Shown: positions 24,963-34,133 of the stretch, piece after piece
Layout of the letters: every line of letters begins with the position of its first letter
How positions within the stretch are numbered: the stretch's first letter is position 1
Translations under genes and position numbers: made by a program
The notes under the pieces: generated by a model
What the model was told of the DNA's origin: nothing
The model's database searches: none
The model's input: only the letters and a program-made list of their open reading frames with translations
Assembly (NCBI GenBank): GCA_946410455.1
Contig: CAMKAJ010000006.1
Coordinates: 1-64,000 of the forward strand
Direction of reading: 5' to 3'
Length of the DNA: 64,000 nucleotides
DNA from: an uncultured Bacteroidales bacterium
Lineage (GTDB): Bacteria > Bacteroidota > Bacteroidia > Bacteroidales > UBA932

Positions 24963-26639
24963 TTACTCCATCAACTTCTTATACTTGAAGCGCTTGGGTT
25001 CTTCTGTTCCGAGACGGGCCTTACGGTTTTCTTCGTATTCGGAGTAGCTGCCCTCGAAGAAATAAACTTGGCTATCGCCCTCGAAAGCCAGGATATGTGT
25101 GGCTATACGATCCAGGAACCAGCGGTCGTGGGATACTACAACCGCGCATCCGGCAAAGCCGTCCAGGCCCTCTTCCAGGGCGCGTATAGTGTTCACATCC
25201 ACATCGTTGGTAGGTTCATCGAGAAGTAGTACATTACCCTCGTCCTTAAGAGTCAAGGCAAGGTGAAGGCGATTCCTCTCGCCACCGGATAGTACTCCGC
25301 AGAGCTTTTCCTGATCGGCCCCGGAGAAGTTGAAACGGCTCACCCAGCTGCGTGCATTGATGTCGCGGCTACCCAGGCGTATCCATTCGGAGTTCCCCGC
25401 AATTGTCTCAAACACAGTAAGGTCGGGATCGATGCTTTTGTGCTGCTGGTCAACGTAGGCGAGCTTTACGGTGTCGCCAATCTCTATCGAGCCACTATCC
25501 GGCTTTTCAAGTCCCATAATAAGGCGGAACAGGGTGGTCTTGCCAGCTCCGTTTGGACCGATAACACCCACTATACCGGCGGGCGGCAGCACAAACGAGA
25601 GGTGCTCGAACAGAAGCTTGTCTCCGTATGCCTTGCTAACATCCTTGAACTCAATAACTTTATTGCCGAGATGCGGGCCGTTGGGAATATATATTTCGAG
25701 ATTGGCCTCCTTCTCCTTAGTATCTGCGGAAGCCAGTTTCTCATACGCACCCAAACGGGCCTTCTGCTTGGCCTGTCGGGCTCGGGGGGCCATGCGCACC
25801 CATTCGAGCTCGCGCTCAAGGGTCTTGCGACGCTTGCTTTCCTGTTTCTCTTCCATGGCCAGACGCTTGCTCTTCTGCTCCAGCCAGCCGGAATAATTAC
25901 CCTTCCAGGGGATACCCTCCCCACGGTCGAGTTCGAGAATCCAACCTGCCACGTTGTCCAGGAAATAGCGGTCGTGAGTAACAGCAATGACGGTACCTTT
26001 GTACTGCTGCAGGTGGGCCTCAAGCCACTGGATACTCTCCGTGTCGAGGTGGTTGGTAGGCTCATCGAGAAGAAGCACGTCGGGCTGACGGAGAAGCAGG
26101 CGGCAGAGGGCCACGCGACGACGCTCTCCTCCGGAGAGAGTGGCCACGCTGGCATCTGCCGGCGGGCACTGGAGCGCATCCATAGCCCGCTCCAACTTGG
26201 AGTCTATCTCCCAGCCATCAGCGTGCTCGATAGCCTCGGTAAGCTCACCCTGCCTCTCGATTAGGGCATTCATCTCGTCGTCCGATAGGGGCTCGCAGAA
26301 CTTCATGCCTATCTCGTTGTACTCGGCGAGCATGTCCATCACCTCCTGTAAGCCTTCCTGGACTACCTCCAGTACAGTCTTGGATGGGTCCATCTGGGGC
26401 TCCTGCTCCAGATAGCCCACACTGTAGCCAGGTGCCCAAACCACTTCGCCGCGAGTGGGTTTTTCTACCCCGGCGATAATCTTGAGCACCGTAGATTTAC
26501 CGGCACCGTTGAGACCTATGATACCAATCTTGGCTCCGTAGTAAAAGCCAAGGTATATATCTTTGAGAATAGCTTTATTGTTGTGGGGGAGGATTTTGCT
26601 CACCCCGTTCATTGAGAATATAATCTTTTCTTCTGCCAT
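24963..26639 (-). CDS. ettA: Energy-dependent translational throttle protein EttA (ABC-F)
   Basis: Cytoplasmic ABC-F ATPase that binds the ribosomal E site and gates early elongation according to ADP/ATP ratio. 558 aa with two ABC cassettes: Walker A 'GLNGAGKSTVLK' and 'GPNGAGKTTLFR', signature 'LSGGERRRVALCRLL' and 'LSGGERNRLHLALTL', Walker B 'VLLLDEPTNHLD' and 'VLLLDEPTNDVD'. The inter-domain arm 'EWVRMAPRARQAKQKARL' is typical of EttA. Divergent from the glycosyltransferase gene, each with its own TATATTTG. Confidence 0.95.
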   Translation of the reverse strand: MAEEKIIFSMNGVSKILPHNNKAILKDIYLGFYYGAKIGIIGLNGAGKSTVLKIIAGVEKPTRGEVVWAPGYSVGYLEQEPQMDPSKTVLEVVQEGLQEVMDMLAEYNEIGMKFCEPLSDDEMNALIERQGELTEAIEHADGWEIDSKLERAMDALQCPPADASVATLSGGERRRVALCRLLLRQPDVLLLDEPTNHLDTESIQWLEAHLQQYKGTVIAVTHDRYFLDNVAGWILELDRGEGIPWKGNYSGWLEQKSKRLAMEEKQESKRRKTLERELEWVRMAPRARQAKQKARLGAYEKLASADTKEKEANLEIYIPNGPHLGNKVIEFKDVSKAYGDKLLFEHLSFVLPPAGIVGVIGPNGAGKTTLFRLIMGLEKPDSGSIEIGDTVKLAYVDQQHKSIDPDLTVFETIAGNSEWIRLGSRDINARSWVSRFNFSGADQEKLCGVLSGGERNRLHLALTLKDEGNVLLLDEPTNDVDVNTIRALEEGLDGFAGCAVVVSHDRWFLDRIATHILAFEGDSQVYFFEGSYSEYEENRKARLGTEEPKRFKYKKLME

Positions 26640-26644
26640 GGATA

Positions 26645-26652
26645 CAAATATA
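26645..26652 (-). promoter_or_regulatory. Predicted -7 element for ettA
   Basis: Minus-strand TATATTTG, with the ettA ATG 5 nt later (TATCC between). Confidence 0.6.
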
Positions 26653-26673
26653 ATAAATAATCCGCCTTTTTGC

Positions 26674-26681
26674 TATATTTG
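26674..26681 (+). promoter_or_regulatory. Predicted -7 element for the mannosyltransferase-tex pair
   Basis: TATATTTG with ATG 7 nt later; divergent to the ettA promoter only 21 bp away. Confidence 0.6.
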
Positions 26682-26688
26682 TGCAGTT

Positions 26689-27405
26689 ATGAAGAATCTG
26701 GTTATTATACCAACCTACAATGAGGTTGAGAATGCAGAGAAAATAATAAGGGCCGTGCTGGGGCTGCCCGGAGGCTTTGAAATACTTATAATAGATGACG
26801 GCTCTCCGGACGGTACGGCGGCTGTGGTCAAGGGCTTGCAGACTGAGTTCGAAGGGAGGCTGCAGCTTCTGGAGCGCGGCGGAAAACAGGGGTTGGGCAC
26901 CGCTTACCTCACCGGATTCAAATGGGCTCTGGAGCGCGGTTATGACTATGTATTCGAGATGGATGCAGACTTTTCGCACGCTCCCTCGGACCTTCCCCGC
27001 CTGCTTAAGGCTTGTGCAGAAGATGGCGCAGACATGGCAATAGGCTCCCGTTATTGCAACGGAGTAAGCGTGGTAAACTGGCCTATTGGCCGTATTCTTA
27101 TTTCTTATTTCGCCTCTGTGTATGTGCGTAAAGTGCTGGGGTTCAAGATCTATGACAGCACAGCGGGCTTCATTTGCTACAGCCGCAAAGTGCTGGATAC
27201 TATCAAGCTGGACGAGGTGCAGATGAAAGGCTACGGCTTCCAGATAGAGATGAAGTACACGGCTCACAAGCTCGGTTTCAAGCTCGCAGAGGTTCCGGTA
27301 ATTTTCATCAACCGCAAAGAGGGCACGTCAAAAATGTCCGGAGGCATTTTCGGAGAGGCCTTCTGGGGCGTAATCAAGCTGCGCTTCCGCAGATTTAGCA
27401 AATGA
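26689..27405 (+). CDS. Polyprenol monophosphomannose synthase (DPM1-like GT2)
   Basis: Family 2 glycosyltransferase of 238 aa, probably transferring a hexose from GDP- or UDP-sugar to a polyprenyl phosphate at the inner face of the membrane. Motifs: 'VIIPTYNEVENAEKII', 'ILIIDDGSPDGTAAVV', 'FEMDADFSHAPSDLPRLL', 'YGFQIEMKYTAHKLGFKLAEVPVIF' and 'FINRKEGTSKM', the DPM1 pattern. No C-terminal membrane domain, so the soluble type. The stop overlaps the tex start as ATGA. Confidence 0.9.
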   Translation: MKNLVIIPTYNEVENAEKIIRAVLGLPGGFEILIIDDGSPDGTAAVVKGLQTEFEGRLQLLERGGKQGLGTAYLTGFKWALERGYDYVFEMDADFSHAPSDLPRLLKACAEDGADMAIGSRYCNGVSVVNWPIGRILISYFASVYVRKVLGFKIYDSTAGFICYSRKVLDTIKLDEVQMKGYGFQIEMKYTAHKLGFKLAEVPVIFINRKEGTSKMSGGIFGEAFWGVIKLRFRRFSK

Positions 27406-29558
27406 AAGAATTATATATCAAGCAGATAGCTGCCGACCTTGGGCTTAATGCCTGGCAGATAGAGAATTGTGCGGACATGTTCGCCGACGGCGATACGATT
27501 CCCTTTATCAGCCGTTACCGCAAGGAAAAGACCGGCGGGATGGACGACGCTACCGTGGCCGAGGTCAAGCACTGGATCGACGTGTATGACGAGATGGAGA
27601 AGCGCAAAGCCACGATTCTCAAGACCATAGAAGAAGCGGACGCACTCACGGACGAGCTTCGTACTCGCATAGAAGAATGTGTGAGCTCTACGGAACTGGA
27701 AGATATCTACTTGCCATGGCGACCTAAGCGTCGCACGAAAGCTACCGCTGCCAAGGAGCTCGGGCTTGAGCCTCTGGCAGACCTGATGTGGAACCTCCGC
27801 ACCCGTGATCCTATTCAGAGCGCAAAGGCTTATATAAAAGGTGCTCCGGGGCTCAAAGGAAAGCCGGGTGCCGAGACCACCGATGCAGCCCTCGCCGGGG
27901 CCCGCGACATTATTGCTGAGCGCTTGAGCGAAACGGCCGTCATCCGCCAGAACCTGCGTAGCATCTTCCGAGTAAGGCGTCTGGAGTCTAAGTCCACAAA
28001 AGCGGCGGCGGGCAATCCCGAGGCCGCCAAATACCGCAGCTACTTCGACTTCAAGATGCCGCTGGACCGTATACCCTCCCACAATTTGCTGGCTATCCTG
28101 CGCGCGCAGAACGAGGGTTTCCTGAGCGTGAGCCTCGATACCGACGCCGAGAAATGCGGCAACAAGATATATTACGACTTCTGCCAGCAACAGGGTTACC
28201 CGTCCGGGGCTGTAGCAGCGCAAATCAAGGAAGCTGTAGCCGATTCGTTCAAACGGCTGCTGGAGCCCTCCATCAGCGGAGAAGTGATACGGGAAGCCAA
28301 GGAGCGAGCCGACGTGGAATCTATCAGGGTGTTCGGCGAGAATCTCCGCCAGCTGCTGCTCCAGGCTCCGGTAGGCCAGAAGCGCACTATGGCCATCGAC
28401 CCGGGCTTCCGGAACGGTTGCAAGATTGCCTGTCTCGACGAGCAGGGCGGGCTTCTGTATCATACCATCATCTATCCGCATCCGCCTCAGAACGAGAAGG
28501 TTAAGGCTCTTGTCGCCGTGCAGCAAATGCTGGAGAAATATAGAATTCAGGCCGTTGCTGTGGGCAATGGCACAGCCTCCCGCGAAACCGAGGACTTCAT
28601 GCGCAAAGTGCACCTGCCAGAAGATTGCAAGGTCTGGACGGTTAGCGAGGACGGAGCCTCAATCTACAGCGCCTCCGAGATCGCCCGCGAGGAGTTTCCA
28701 GACGAAGATGTGACGGTGCGTGGCGCCGTGAGCATAGGACGACGCCTGATGGACCCGCTGTCGGAGCTCGTGAAGATAGACCCCAAGAATCTCGGCATAG
28801 GCCAATACCAACACGACGTAGACCAGACGCTGCTGAAGGAAACTCTTGACAACACGGTGGAATCCTGCGTAAACAGCGTGGGCGTGAACCTCAATACTGC
28901 GTCTCCGTACCTGCTGTCTTACGTTGCCGGAATTGGACCTGTGCTGGCCGGGAATATTGTCGCATGGCGGAGCGAGAACGGAGCGTTCAGCAGCAGGGCC
29001 GAACTCAAAAAGGTCCCGCGCCTGGGGCCCAAAGCTTTTGAACAGTGCGCCGGCTTCCTGCGTATCCGGGGAGGTAAGAACCCCCTGGACGCCTCTGCCG
29101 TACATCCCGAGTCTTACCACATCGTTGATGCTATGGCAAAATCGCTCGGCGTAGGAACTGCTGAGCTGGTTGGAAACGCCGAACTGTGCACCCGCATAAA
29201 AGCAGAAGACTTTGTAGGGGGAGATGTGGGGCTTCCAACTGTAAATGATATTCTCAAGGAACTCGCAAAACCCGGGCTGGACCCTCGCGAGCAGGCGTCA
29301 GCGTTTGAATTTGCCCCTGATATTCACGAAATTGAAGACCTTAAGCCGGGTATGGATCTGCCGGGTATCGTAACCAATATCACGGCATTTGGGGCCTTCG
29401 TAGATATAGGCCTTCACGAGAACGGCCTGGTGCACGTCTCGCAGATGGGTCCGAGAGGCATAGACCCTTCGCAGGTGGTGAAGCTTCACCAGCAGGTTCG
29501 GGTGCAGGTACTCGGAGTCGACCTCGACCGACGGAGGATTTCCCTGAAATTGATATAG
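27402..29558 (+). CDS. tex: Tex family RNA-binding transcription accessory protein
   Basis: 718 aa nucleic-acid-binding protein. N-terminal Tex domain 'PFISRYRKEKTGGMDDATVAEV', YqgF-like domain with 'MAIDPGFRNGCKIACLD', helix-hairpin-helix region 'VNLNTASPYLLSYVAGIGPVLA', and a C-terminal S1 domain 'GIVTNITAFGAFVDIGLHENGLVHVSQM'. All parts are in the usual order and length. Translationally coupled to the polyprenol mannosyltransferase. REP copy 3 begins 2 nt after its stop. Confidence 0.96.
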   Translation: MKELYIKQIAADLGLNAWQIENCADMFADGDTIPFISRYRKEKTGGMDDATVAEVKHWIDVYDEMEKRKATILKTIEEADALTDELRTRIEECVSSTELEDIYLPWRPKRRTKATAAKELGLEPLADLMWNLRTRDPIQSAKAYIKGAPGLKGKPGAETTDAALAGARDIIAERLSETAVIRQNLRSIFRVRRLESKSTKAAAGNPEAAKYRSYFDFKMPLDRIPSHNLLAILRAQNEGFLSVSLDTDAEKCGNKIYYDFCQQQGYPSGAVAAQIKEAVADSFKRLLEPSISGEVIREAKERADVESIRVFGENLRQLLLQAPVGQKRTMAIDPGFRNGCKIACLDEQGGLLYHTIIYPHPPQNEKVKALVAVQQMLEKYRIQAVAVGNGTASRETEDFMRKVHLPEDCKVWTVSEDGASIYSASEIAREEFPDEDVTVRGAVSIGRRLMDPLSELVKIDPKNLGIGQYQHDVDQTLLKETLDNTVESCVNSVGVNLNTASPYLLSYVAGIGPVLAGNIVAWRSENGAFSSRAELKKVPRLGPKAFEQCAGFLRIRGGKNPLDASAVHPESYHIVDAMAKSLGVGTAELVGNAELCTRIKAEDFVGGDVGLPTVNDILKELAKPGLDPREQASAFEFAPDIHEIEDLKPGMDLPGIVTNITAFGAFVDIGLHENGLVHVSQMGPRGIDPSQVVKLHQQVRVQVLGVDLDRRRISLKLI

Positions 29559-29560
29559 CC

Positions 29561-29654
29561 GACTGCGCGTAAGGGTACATCCGGGTGTACCCCTGCGCGC
29601 GATAATGGCCGAAAATGAACGCAGGGGTACAAACAAATGTACCCCTGCGCGCAC
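29561..29654 (+). repeat. REP-like double-hairpin repeat, copy 3
   Basis: Same orientation and order as copy 2. Hairpin A core GGGTAC/GTACCC, spacer GGCCGAAAATGAAC, hairpin B GCAGGGGTAC/GTACCCCTGC. Relative to copy 2 the A-T pairs in hairpin B have become G-C pairs on both sides. It sits between convergent tex and infB. Confidence 0.9.
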
Positions 29655-29670
29655 TACTATCTAGAAGCCG

Positions 29671-32487
29671 TTACAGCGTCCTCTTGATTTCTACCACCTG
29701 GAAGGCTTCGATGACATCGCCTTCCTTGATGTCGTTGTAGCCGGCGACGCTCATACCGCACTCCTTGCCGGCAACGACTTCCTTGACGGAGTCTTTACCA
29801 ATCTGCAGGGAGCCGAGCTCTCCGGTATAGATTACGATACCGTCGCGGATAAGGCGGACCTTGGACTTCTGCACCATCTTGCCGTCGCGGACAATACATC
29901 CGGCGATGGTTCCGACCTTGGAAATCCTGAATGTCTGCTTAATCTCGGCGGTGGCGATAACCTCTTCTTTCTTCTCAGGTTCGAGCATACCCTCGATACC
30001 GTCCTTGACTTCGTTGATACAGTCGTAGATGACGGAATAGAGGCGGATCTCTATGCCCTCGCGGTCGGCGCTCTTGCGGGCCTCTACCGAAGGACGCACC
30101 TGGAAGCCGATGATAACGGCATCCGAAGCCTCTGCGAGCAGAACGTCAGACTCGGAAATGGCACCCACAGCTTTGTGGATCACATTCACTCGTATCTCCT
30201 CGGTGCTGAGCTTGATGAGAGAGTCTGACAGAGCTTCCACAGAGCCGTCCACATCACCTTTCACAATGACGTTGAGCTCCTTGAAGTTGCCGATAGCGAT
30301 ACGGCGGCCAATCTCTTCGAGAGTCATGTGCTTCTGGGTCTTGATGCCCTGGATGCGGATGAGCTGCTCGCGCTTGGCGGCGATGCTCTTGGCTTCCTTC
30401 TCGTCTGTGAGTACGTTGAACTTCTCACCGGCAGCAGGAGCGCCATTAAGGCCGAGCACAGATACCGGCGTAGAAGGGCCTGCCTCCTGCACCTTTTGCC
30501 CGCGCTCATTGAACATACCCCTCACACGGCCATAATAGCTTCCGCAGAGCATTATGTCGCCCTGATGCAGGGTACCTTCCTGAACCAGTACGGTAGCAAG
30601 ATATCCACGTCCCTTGTCAAGAGAGGACTCTATCACGGCTCCGGCTGCCAGTTTGTCGGGATTGGCCTTGAGTTCCAGCAAATCGGTCTCAAGGAGCACC
30701 TTGTCGAGGAGCTTGTCTACATTGATTCCCTTCTTGGCGGAAATCTCCTGGCACTGATATTTGCCACCCCAGTCTTCTACGAGGATATTCATCTCTGAGA
30801 GCTGACGGCGAATCTTCTCGGCATCTGCGCCCGGCTTGTCTATCTTGTTGATAGCGAATACCATGGGGACGTTGGCGGCCTGAGCGTGATTGATTGCCTC
30901 AATGGTCTGGGGCATCACGGCGTCGTCGGCTGCAATAATGATGATTGCGAGGTCGGTCATCTGGGCACCACGAGCACGCATAGCGGTAAAGGCCTCGTGT
31001 CCAGGGGTATCCAGGAAGGTGATCTTGCGACCGTCCTCCAGCTTGACACTGTAAGCGCCGATGTGCTGGGTAATACCGCCGGCCTCACCTGCAATCACGT
31101 TGGTCTTGCGAATATAGTCGAGCAGCGAGGTCTTACCATGGTCTACGTGACCCATGACGGTGATAATAGGCTCGCGGGGCTTGAGGTCCTCGGGACGGTC
31201 GGGCTGACCGGCAGAGTTGAGCTCCTCAGAGAGCTCGGCGGTCACGAACTCCACCTTGTACCCGAATTCCTCGGCCACCAGCACGAGTGTCTCTGCATCG
31301 AGGCGCTGGTTTATGGACACCATCAGACCAAGGCTCATGCAAGCACCGATAACCTTCACCACGGGGGTGTTGTTCATAAGGGTAGCAAGGTCGTTGACCG
31401 TAACGAACTCGGTGACTTTGAGCACCTTCTGCTCGGCCATAGCTTCGGCCATCTCTTCCTGCGTGCGCTGGGCTGCAGCCTCACGCTTCTCCTTACGGTA
31501 CTTTGCTCCAAAGTTGTTCTTCTTGCCCTCGTTCATGCGGGCGTAAGTCTCCTTAACCTGCTTTTGGATCTCTTTCTGCATCTCCTCCTGCTCGGCCTCG
31601 GTCATAGCTGGCTTGAAGCGGTCGCGACTGCGACGGCCCTTGCCGGGAGCAGGCTGTGCGGGAGCGTTTTTGGGCTTGTCTTTCTTACCGGCGTTGCGGT
31701 CGATATTGGCACCTGCCTTTACCACATCCACCTTCTGCGCGCCCTTGCCTATACGTTCGCGCTTTACAGGCTTACGGTCGAACTGGCTCAGGTCCACTTT
31801 GCCCACAACCTTGAACGGAGAGGCCTCGGGTGCAGCAGGTGCAGGAGCAACAGGAGTTGCGGGCTGCTCAGGCTCCGTGGCCGGTGCCTCAGGAGCTACA
31901 GGGGCTGCAGGAGCTTCCTGCACAGGCTGTTCTACTGGTGCGGCGGGCTCTGCGGCGGGCTCTTCTGCCACAGGCTGCTCCTCTACTTTCTCTACTGCAG
32001 GAGCTTCTTCCACTATGGGAGCGGGCTCAGGTTCCGGTTCGGGAATCGGCTCAGGCTTAGGCTCAGGTTCTGGAGCAGGAGCAGGAGCAGGAGCAGGCGC
32101 AGGAGCCGGGACGGGCTCTTCTTCTACCGGAGCAGGTGCGGGTGCTGGCTCTTCGGCCTTGGGGGCCTCTGGAGCGGCCTTGCGGGCCTTGAAGAAAGTC
32201 GTCGACTTGATGGTCAGTTCCTCTTCTTCCTCCTCTTCTTCCTGCTTGGTGAGCTTTCGGTTGGTCTTTTCCAGAATCTCCTTAACCTTGATATCCGCCA
32301 GGGCGGCCTGTTCCATGGCCTCCTTGTCTTTGCCGAACTGCTTGTTGAGCTCTGGCAGGTACTCGTCGGAGACCTTGGCATTGGGGTTCTCATCGATCTC
32401 TACGCCCTTCTTGCGGAGGAAGTCCACAATGTCGCTGAGTCCGATGTTGAACTGCTTGATAAGTTTGCTTATTCTGATTTCTGCCAT
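29671..32487 (-). CDS. infB: Translation initiation factor IF-2
   Basis: GTPase delivering initiator tRNA to the 30S subunit, 938 aa. IF2_N-type start '[20 protein letters not shown]', a long disordered linker of Pro-Ala-Glu repeats (residues about 95-235), then the G domain '[20 protein letters not shown]', '[18 protein letters not shown]' and '[14 protein letters not shown]', and domains II-IV. Start chosen at ATG 32487, 7 nt after the nusA stop, because [10 protein letters not shown] matches the family; ATG 32505 would overlap nusA. Third gene of rimP-nusA-infB. Confidence 0.97.
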   Translation of the reverse strand: MAEIRISKLIKQFNIGLSDIVDFLRKKGVEIDENPNAKVSDEYLPELNKQFGKDKEAMEQAALADIKVKEILEKTNRKLTKQEEEEEEEELTIKSTTFFKARKAAPEAPKAEEPAPAPAPVEEEPVPAPAPAPAPAPAPEPEPKPEPIPEPEPEPAPIVEEAPAVEKVEEQPVAEEPAAEPAAPVEQPVQEAPAAPVAPEAPATEPEQPATPVAPAPAAPEASPFKVVGKVDLSQFDRKPVKRERIGKGAQKVDVVKAGANIDRNAGKKDKPKNAPAQPAPGKGRRSRDRFKPAMTEAEQEEMQKEIQKQVKETYARMNEGKKNNFGAKYRKEKREAAAQRTQEEMAEAMAEQKVLKVTEFVTVNDLATLMNNTPVVKVIGACMSLGLMVSINQRLDAETLVLVAEEFGYKVEFVTAELSEELNSAGQPDRPEDLKPREPIITVMGHVDHGKTSLLDYIRKTNVIAGEAGGITQHIGAYSVKLEDGRKITFLDTPGHEAFTAMRARGAQMTDLAIIIIAADDAVMPQTIEAINHAQAANVPMVFAINKIDKPGADAEKIRRQLSEMNILVEDWGGKYQCQEISAKKGINVDKLLDKVLLETDLLELKANPDKLAAGAVIESSLDKGRGYLATVLVQEGTLHQGDIMLCGSYYGRVRGMFNERGQKVQEAGPSTPVSVLGLNGAPAAGEKFNVLTDEKEAKSIAAKREQLIRIQGIKTQKHMTLEEIGRRIAIGNFKELNVIVKGDVDGSVEALSDSLIKLSTEEIRVNVIHKAVGAISESDVLLAEASDAVIIGFQVRPSVEARKSADREGIEIRLYSVIYDCINEVKDGIEGMLEPEKKEEVIATAEIKQTFRISKVGTIAGCIVRDGKMVQKSKVRLIRDGIVIYTGELGSLQIGKDSVKEVVAGKECGMSVAGYNDIKEGDVIEAFQVVEIKRTL

Positions 32488-32494
32488 AGGCTTA

Positions 32495-33760
32495 TTAGTC
32501 TTCAAATTCGGCTTTAAGGATACGGATTACATCTTCTACGGTCTCGTCGTCAAGGTCTGCTCGCTTGGCGATGTCTTCGGGCTCGATTGCGAGTACGCTC
32601 TTGGCGGTGTCGCAGCCAATGCCCTTGAGCTTGTCGATGACCCACTGGTCGATCTCGTTGGAGAAGTCGTCGAGCAGCACGTCGTCTTCCTCTTCTGCCT
32701 CAGCAGTAGAGAGTTCCCTCCAGACCTCAATTTCGCGGCCGATGAGCTTGCCGGCCAGCAGCACGTTCACACCGTTGCGGCCGATACCCTTCTTGACCTC
32801 GTCGGGAAGCATGTAAACCTTCACCTTGTCGTCGGGGCTCTGGCCCATATCTATGCTGGAAACCATACCGGGAGCAAGGGCCCTCTGGATAAGCAGGTTG
32901 GGGTTGTTGGACCAAGGGATGACGTCGATATTCTCGTTGCGAAGCTCGCGCACGATTCCTAGGATCCTGCTGCCCTTCACGCCGATACATGCTCCGATAG
33001 GATCTACGCGGTCGTCGTAAGACTCCACGGCCACTTTGGAACGGTCGCCGGGCACGCGAACCACCTTCTTGACGGTGATGAGGCCGTCGGCGATCTCGGG
33101 AACTTCCTGCTCGAAGAGGCGCTCCAGGAACTCGTCGCTGGTACGACTCAGGGTAATGTAAGGAGTGGTATTGTTACGCATCTCCACGCTCTTGATGATG
33201 GCGCGTACCGACTCGCTCTTCTTGAAGTGCTCGCCGGGAATCTGCTCGGTCTTGGGGATGTGGAGTTCGTTGCCGTCCTCGTCGAGAATGAGAACCTCTT
33301 TGCTCCAGGTCTGATAGACTTCGCCCACGAAGAGCTCGCCCACCTTCTCGGAGTATTTCTTGTATACATTGGCCTTCTCTATATCCATGATGCGGCCCTG
33401 CAGGTTCTGACGAATGTTCAGGATGCCACGGCGGCCGAAGGATGACAGGGGGAAGGGCTTGGCGTAGGTGTCGCCGATTTCGTAATCGTCGTCGCCGCTG
33501 TCTGCCGCAACCTGCTCCAGAGTCATTTCTGCGTAGGGATTCTCTACTTCCTCCACAATCTCAAAGTTCTGGTATATTTCGCAGGTTCCTTTATCGACGT
33601 TAACGATGACGTCGAAGTTGTCGGAGCTACCGAAGGTCTTGGCAATCTGGGTAAGGAACACGTCCTTGAGTACGCCCATCATTACAGGGCGGTCGATGTT
33701 TTTCTCCTCTTTGAAGTCCTTGAAGGCGTCAATGAGGGTGATTACTTTTTCTTTTTCCAT
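32495..33760 (-). CDS. nusA: Transcription termination/antitermination factor NusA
   Basis: RNA polymerase-binding elongation factor, 421 aa. N-terminal domain to about residue 130, S1 domain ('[25 protein letters not shown]'), KH domains around '[27 protein letters not shown]' (read as [11 protein letters not shown]), and a C-terminal helix-hairpin-helix-like end '[21 protein letters not shown]'. The start forms TAATG with the rimP stop. NusA commonly regulates its own operon through leader terminators, which fits the hairpin at 34041-34069. Confidence 0.96.
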   Translation of the reverse strand: MEKEKVITLIDAFKDFKEEKNIDRPVMMGVLKDVFLTQIAKTFGSSDNFDVIVNVDKGTCEIYQNFEIVEEVENPYAEMTLEQVAADSGDDDYEIGDTYAKPFPLSSFGRRGILNIRQNLQGRIMDIEKANVYKKYSEKVGELFVGEVYQTWSKEVLILDEDGNELHIPKTEQIPGEHFKKSESVRAIIKSVEMRNNTTPYITLSRTSDEFLERLFEQEVPEIADGLITVKKVVRVPGDRSKVAVESYDDRVDPIGACIGVKGSRILGIVRELRNENIDVIPWSNNPNLLIQRALAPGMVSSIDMGQSPDDKVKVYMLPDEVKKGIGRNGVNVLLAGKLIGREIEVWRELSTAEAEEEDDVLLDDFSNEIDQWVIDKLKGIGCDTAKSVLAIEPEDIAKRADLDDETVEDVIRILKAEFED

Positions 33761-34032
33761 TATTCGTTTATAGTTTTCAATATTTCTTCTGCTTCTTCGG
33801 GGCTCAGGCCGGCGGAGCCAACGGTGAGTGCGTAGTCTTCTACGTCGCGGTCGAATGCGGCAAGTACTGCGCGGTGTACGTATTCGCAGTCTTCCAGGTC
33901 TACGAGACCGTCGACCTTGTCCAGGGTAAGCTCGAATACATTGTCGTCATCGTTAAAATCTATGGCTACTACTTCGCAGGAGCGCTCTGCAGCGGCCCTC
34001 AGCACTACTTCTTCAAAATCTTTTCGTTGCAT
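33760..34032 (-). CDS. rimP: Ribosome maturation factor RimP, N-terminal domain only
   Basis: 30S assembly factor. Only 90 aa, against about 150 in relatives. The N-terminal alpha/beta domain is complete to the conserved 'YALTVGSAGLS'; then, where the C-terminal SH3-like domain should follow, there is only a short acidic helix 'PEEAEEILKTINE' and the stop, which overlaps the nusA ATG (TAATG). The missing domain is not present in another frame because nusA begins there. The position before nusA-infB supports the identification. Whether it is still functional is unknown. Confidence 0.85.
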   Translation of the reverse strand: MQRKDFEEVVLRAAAERSCEVVAIDFNDDDNVFELTLDKVDGLVDLEDCEYVHRAVLAAFDRDVEDYALTVGSAGLSPEEAEEILKTINE

Positions 34033-34040
34033 ATCCGGTA

Positions 34041-34069
34041 TAAAAAAATAGAAGCCGTCCGGCCTCTAT
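34041..34069 (-). terminator. Attenuator-like terminator in the rimP-nusA-infB leader
   Basis: On the minus strand ATAGAGGCC pairs with GGCTTCTAT across GGAC (9 bp, one G-U), followed at once by seven T's. It lies after the predicted rimP promoter and before the rimP ATG. No other minus-strand gene is upstream (pnuC is divergent), so it can only act on the operon's own transcript. Confidence 0.7.
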
Positions 34070-34083
34070 CATCAACACTGGCG

Positions 34084-34091
34084 CAAAGATA
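34084..34091 (-). promoter_or_regulatory. Predicted -7 element for rimP-nusA-infB
   Basis: Minus-strand TATCTTTG, giving a leader of about 45 nt that contains the hairpin with U-tract. Confidence 0.6.
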
Positions 34092-34121
34092 GTAATTATT
34101 TATACAATTAGCAAATCTTGC

Positions 34122-34129
34122 TATATTTG
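34122..34129 (+). promoter_or_regulatory. Predicted -7 element for pnuC
   Basis: TATATTTG, ATG 4 nt later (CAAT between); likely leaderless. Confidence 0.6.
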
Positions 34130-34133
34130 CAAT

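Noticed and set aside
27411-28613. 400-aa minus-strand ORF
   Set aside because: Shadow of tex, which has full domain support.
22688-29654. CRISPR array
   Set aside because: The repeats are far apart, in both orientations, and internally palindromic with no spacers or cas genes.
32036-32160. Frameshift or contamination in infB because of repetitive PAPA/PEPE codons
   Set aside because: IF-2 of Bacteroidetes normally has such a disordered linker and the frame is continuous.
30886-32962. Plus-strand ORFs of 543 and 449 aa
   Set aside because: Antisense of infB and nusA. The Ser/Gly- and Cys/Arg-rich stretches come from the Pro-Ala-Glu linker read on the wrong strand.
33760-34032. RimP truncation as a frameshift
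   Set aside because: The following bases are the nusA start in TAATG; no frame downstream encodes the missing domain.
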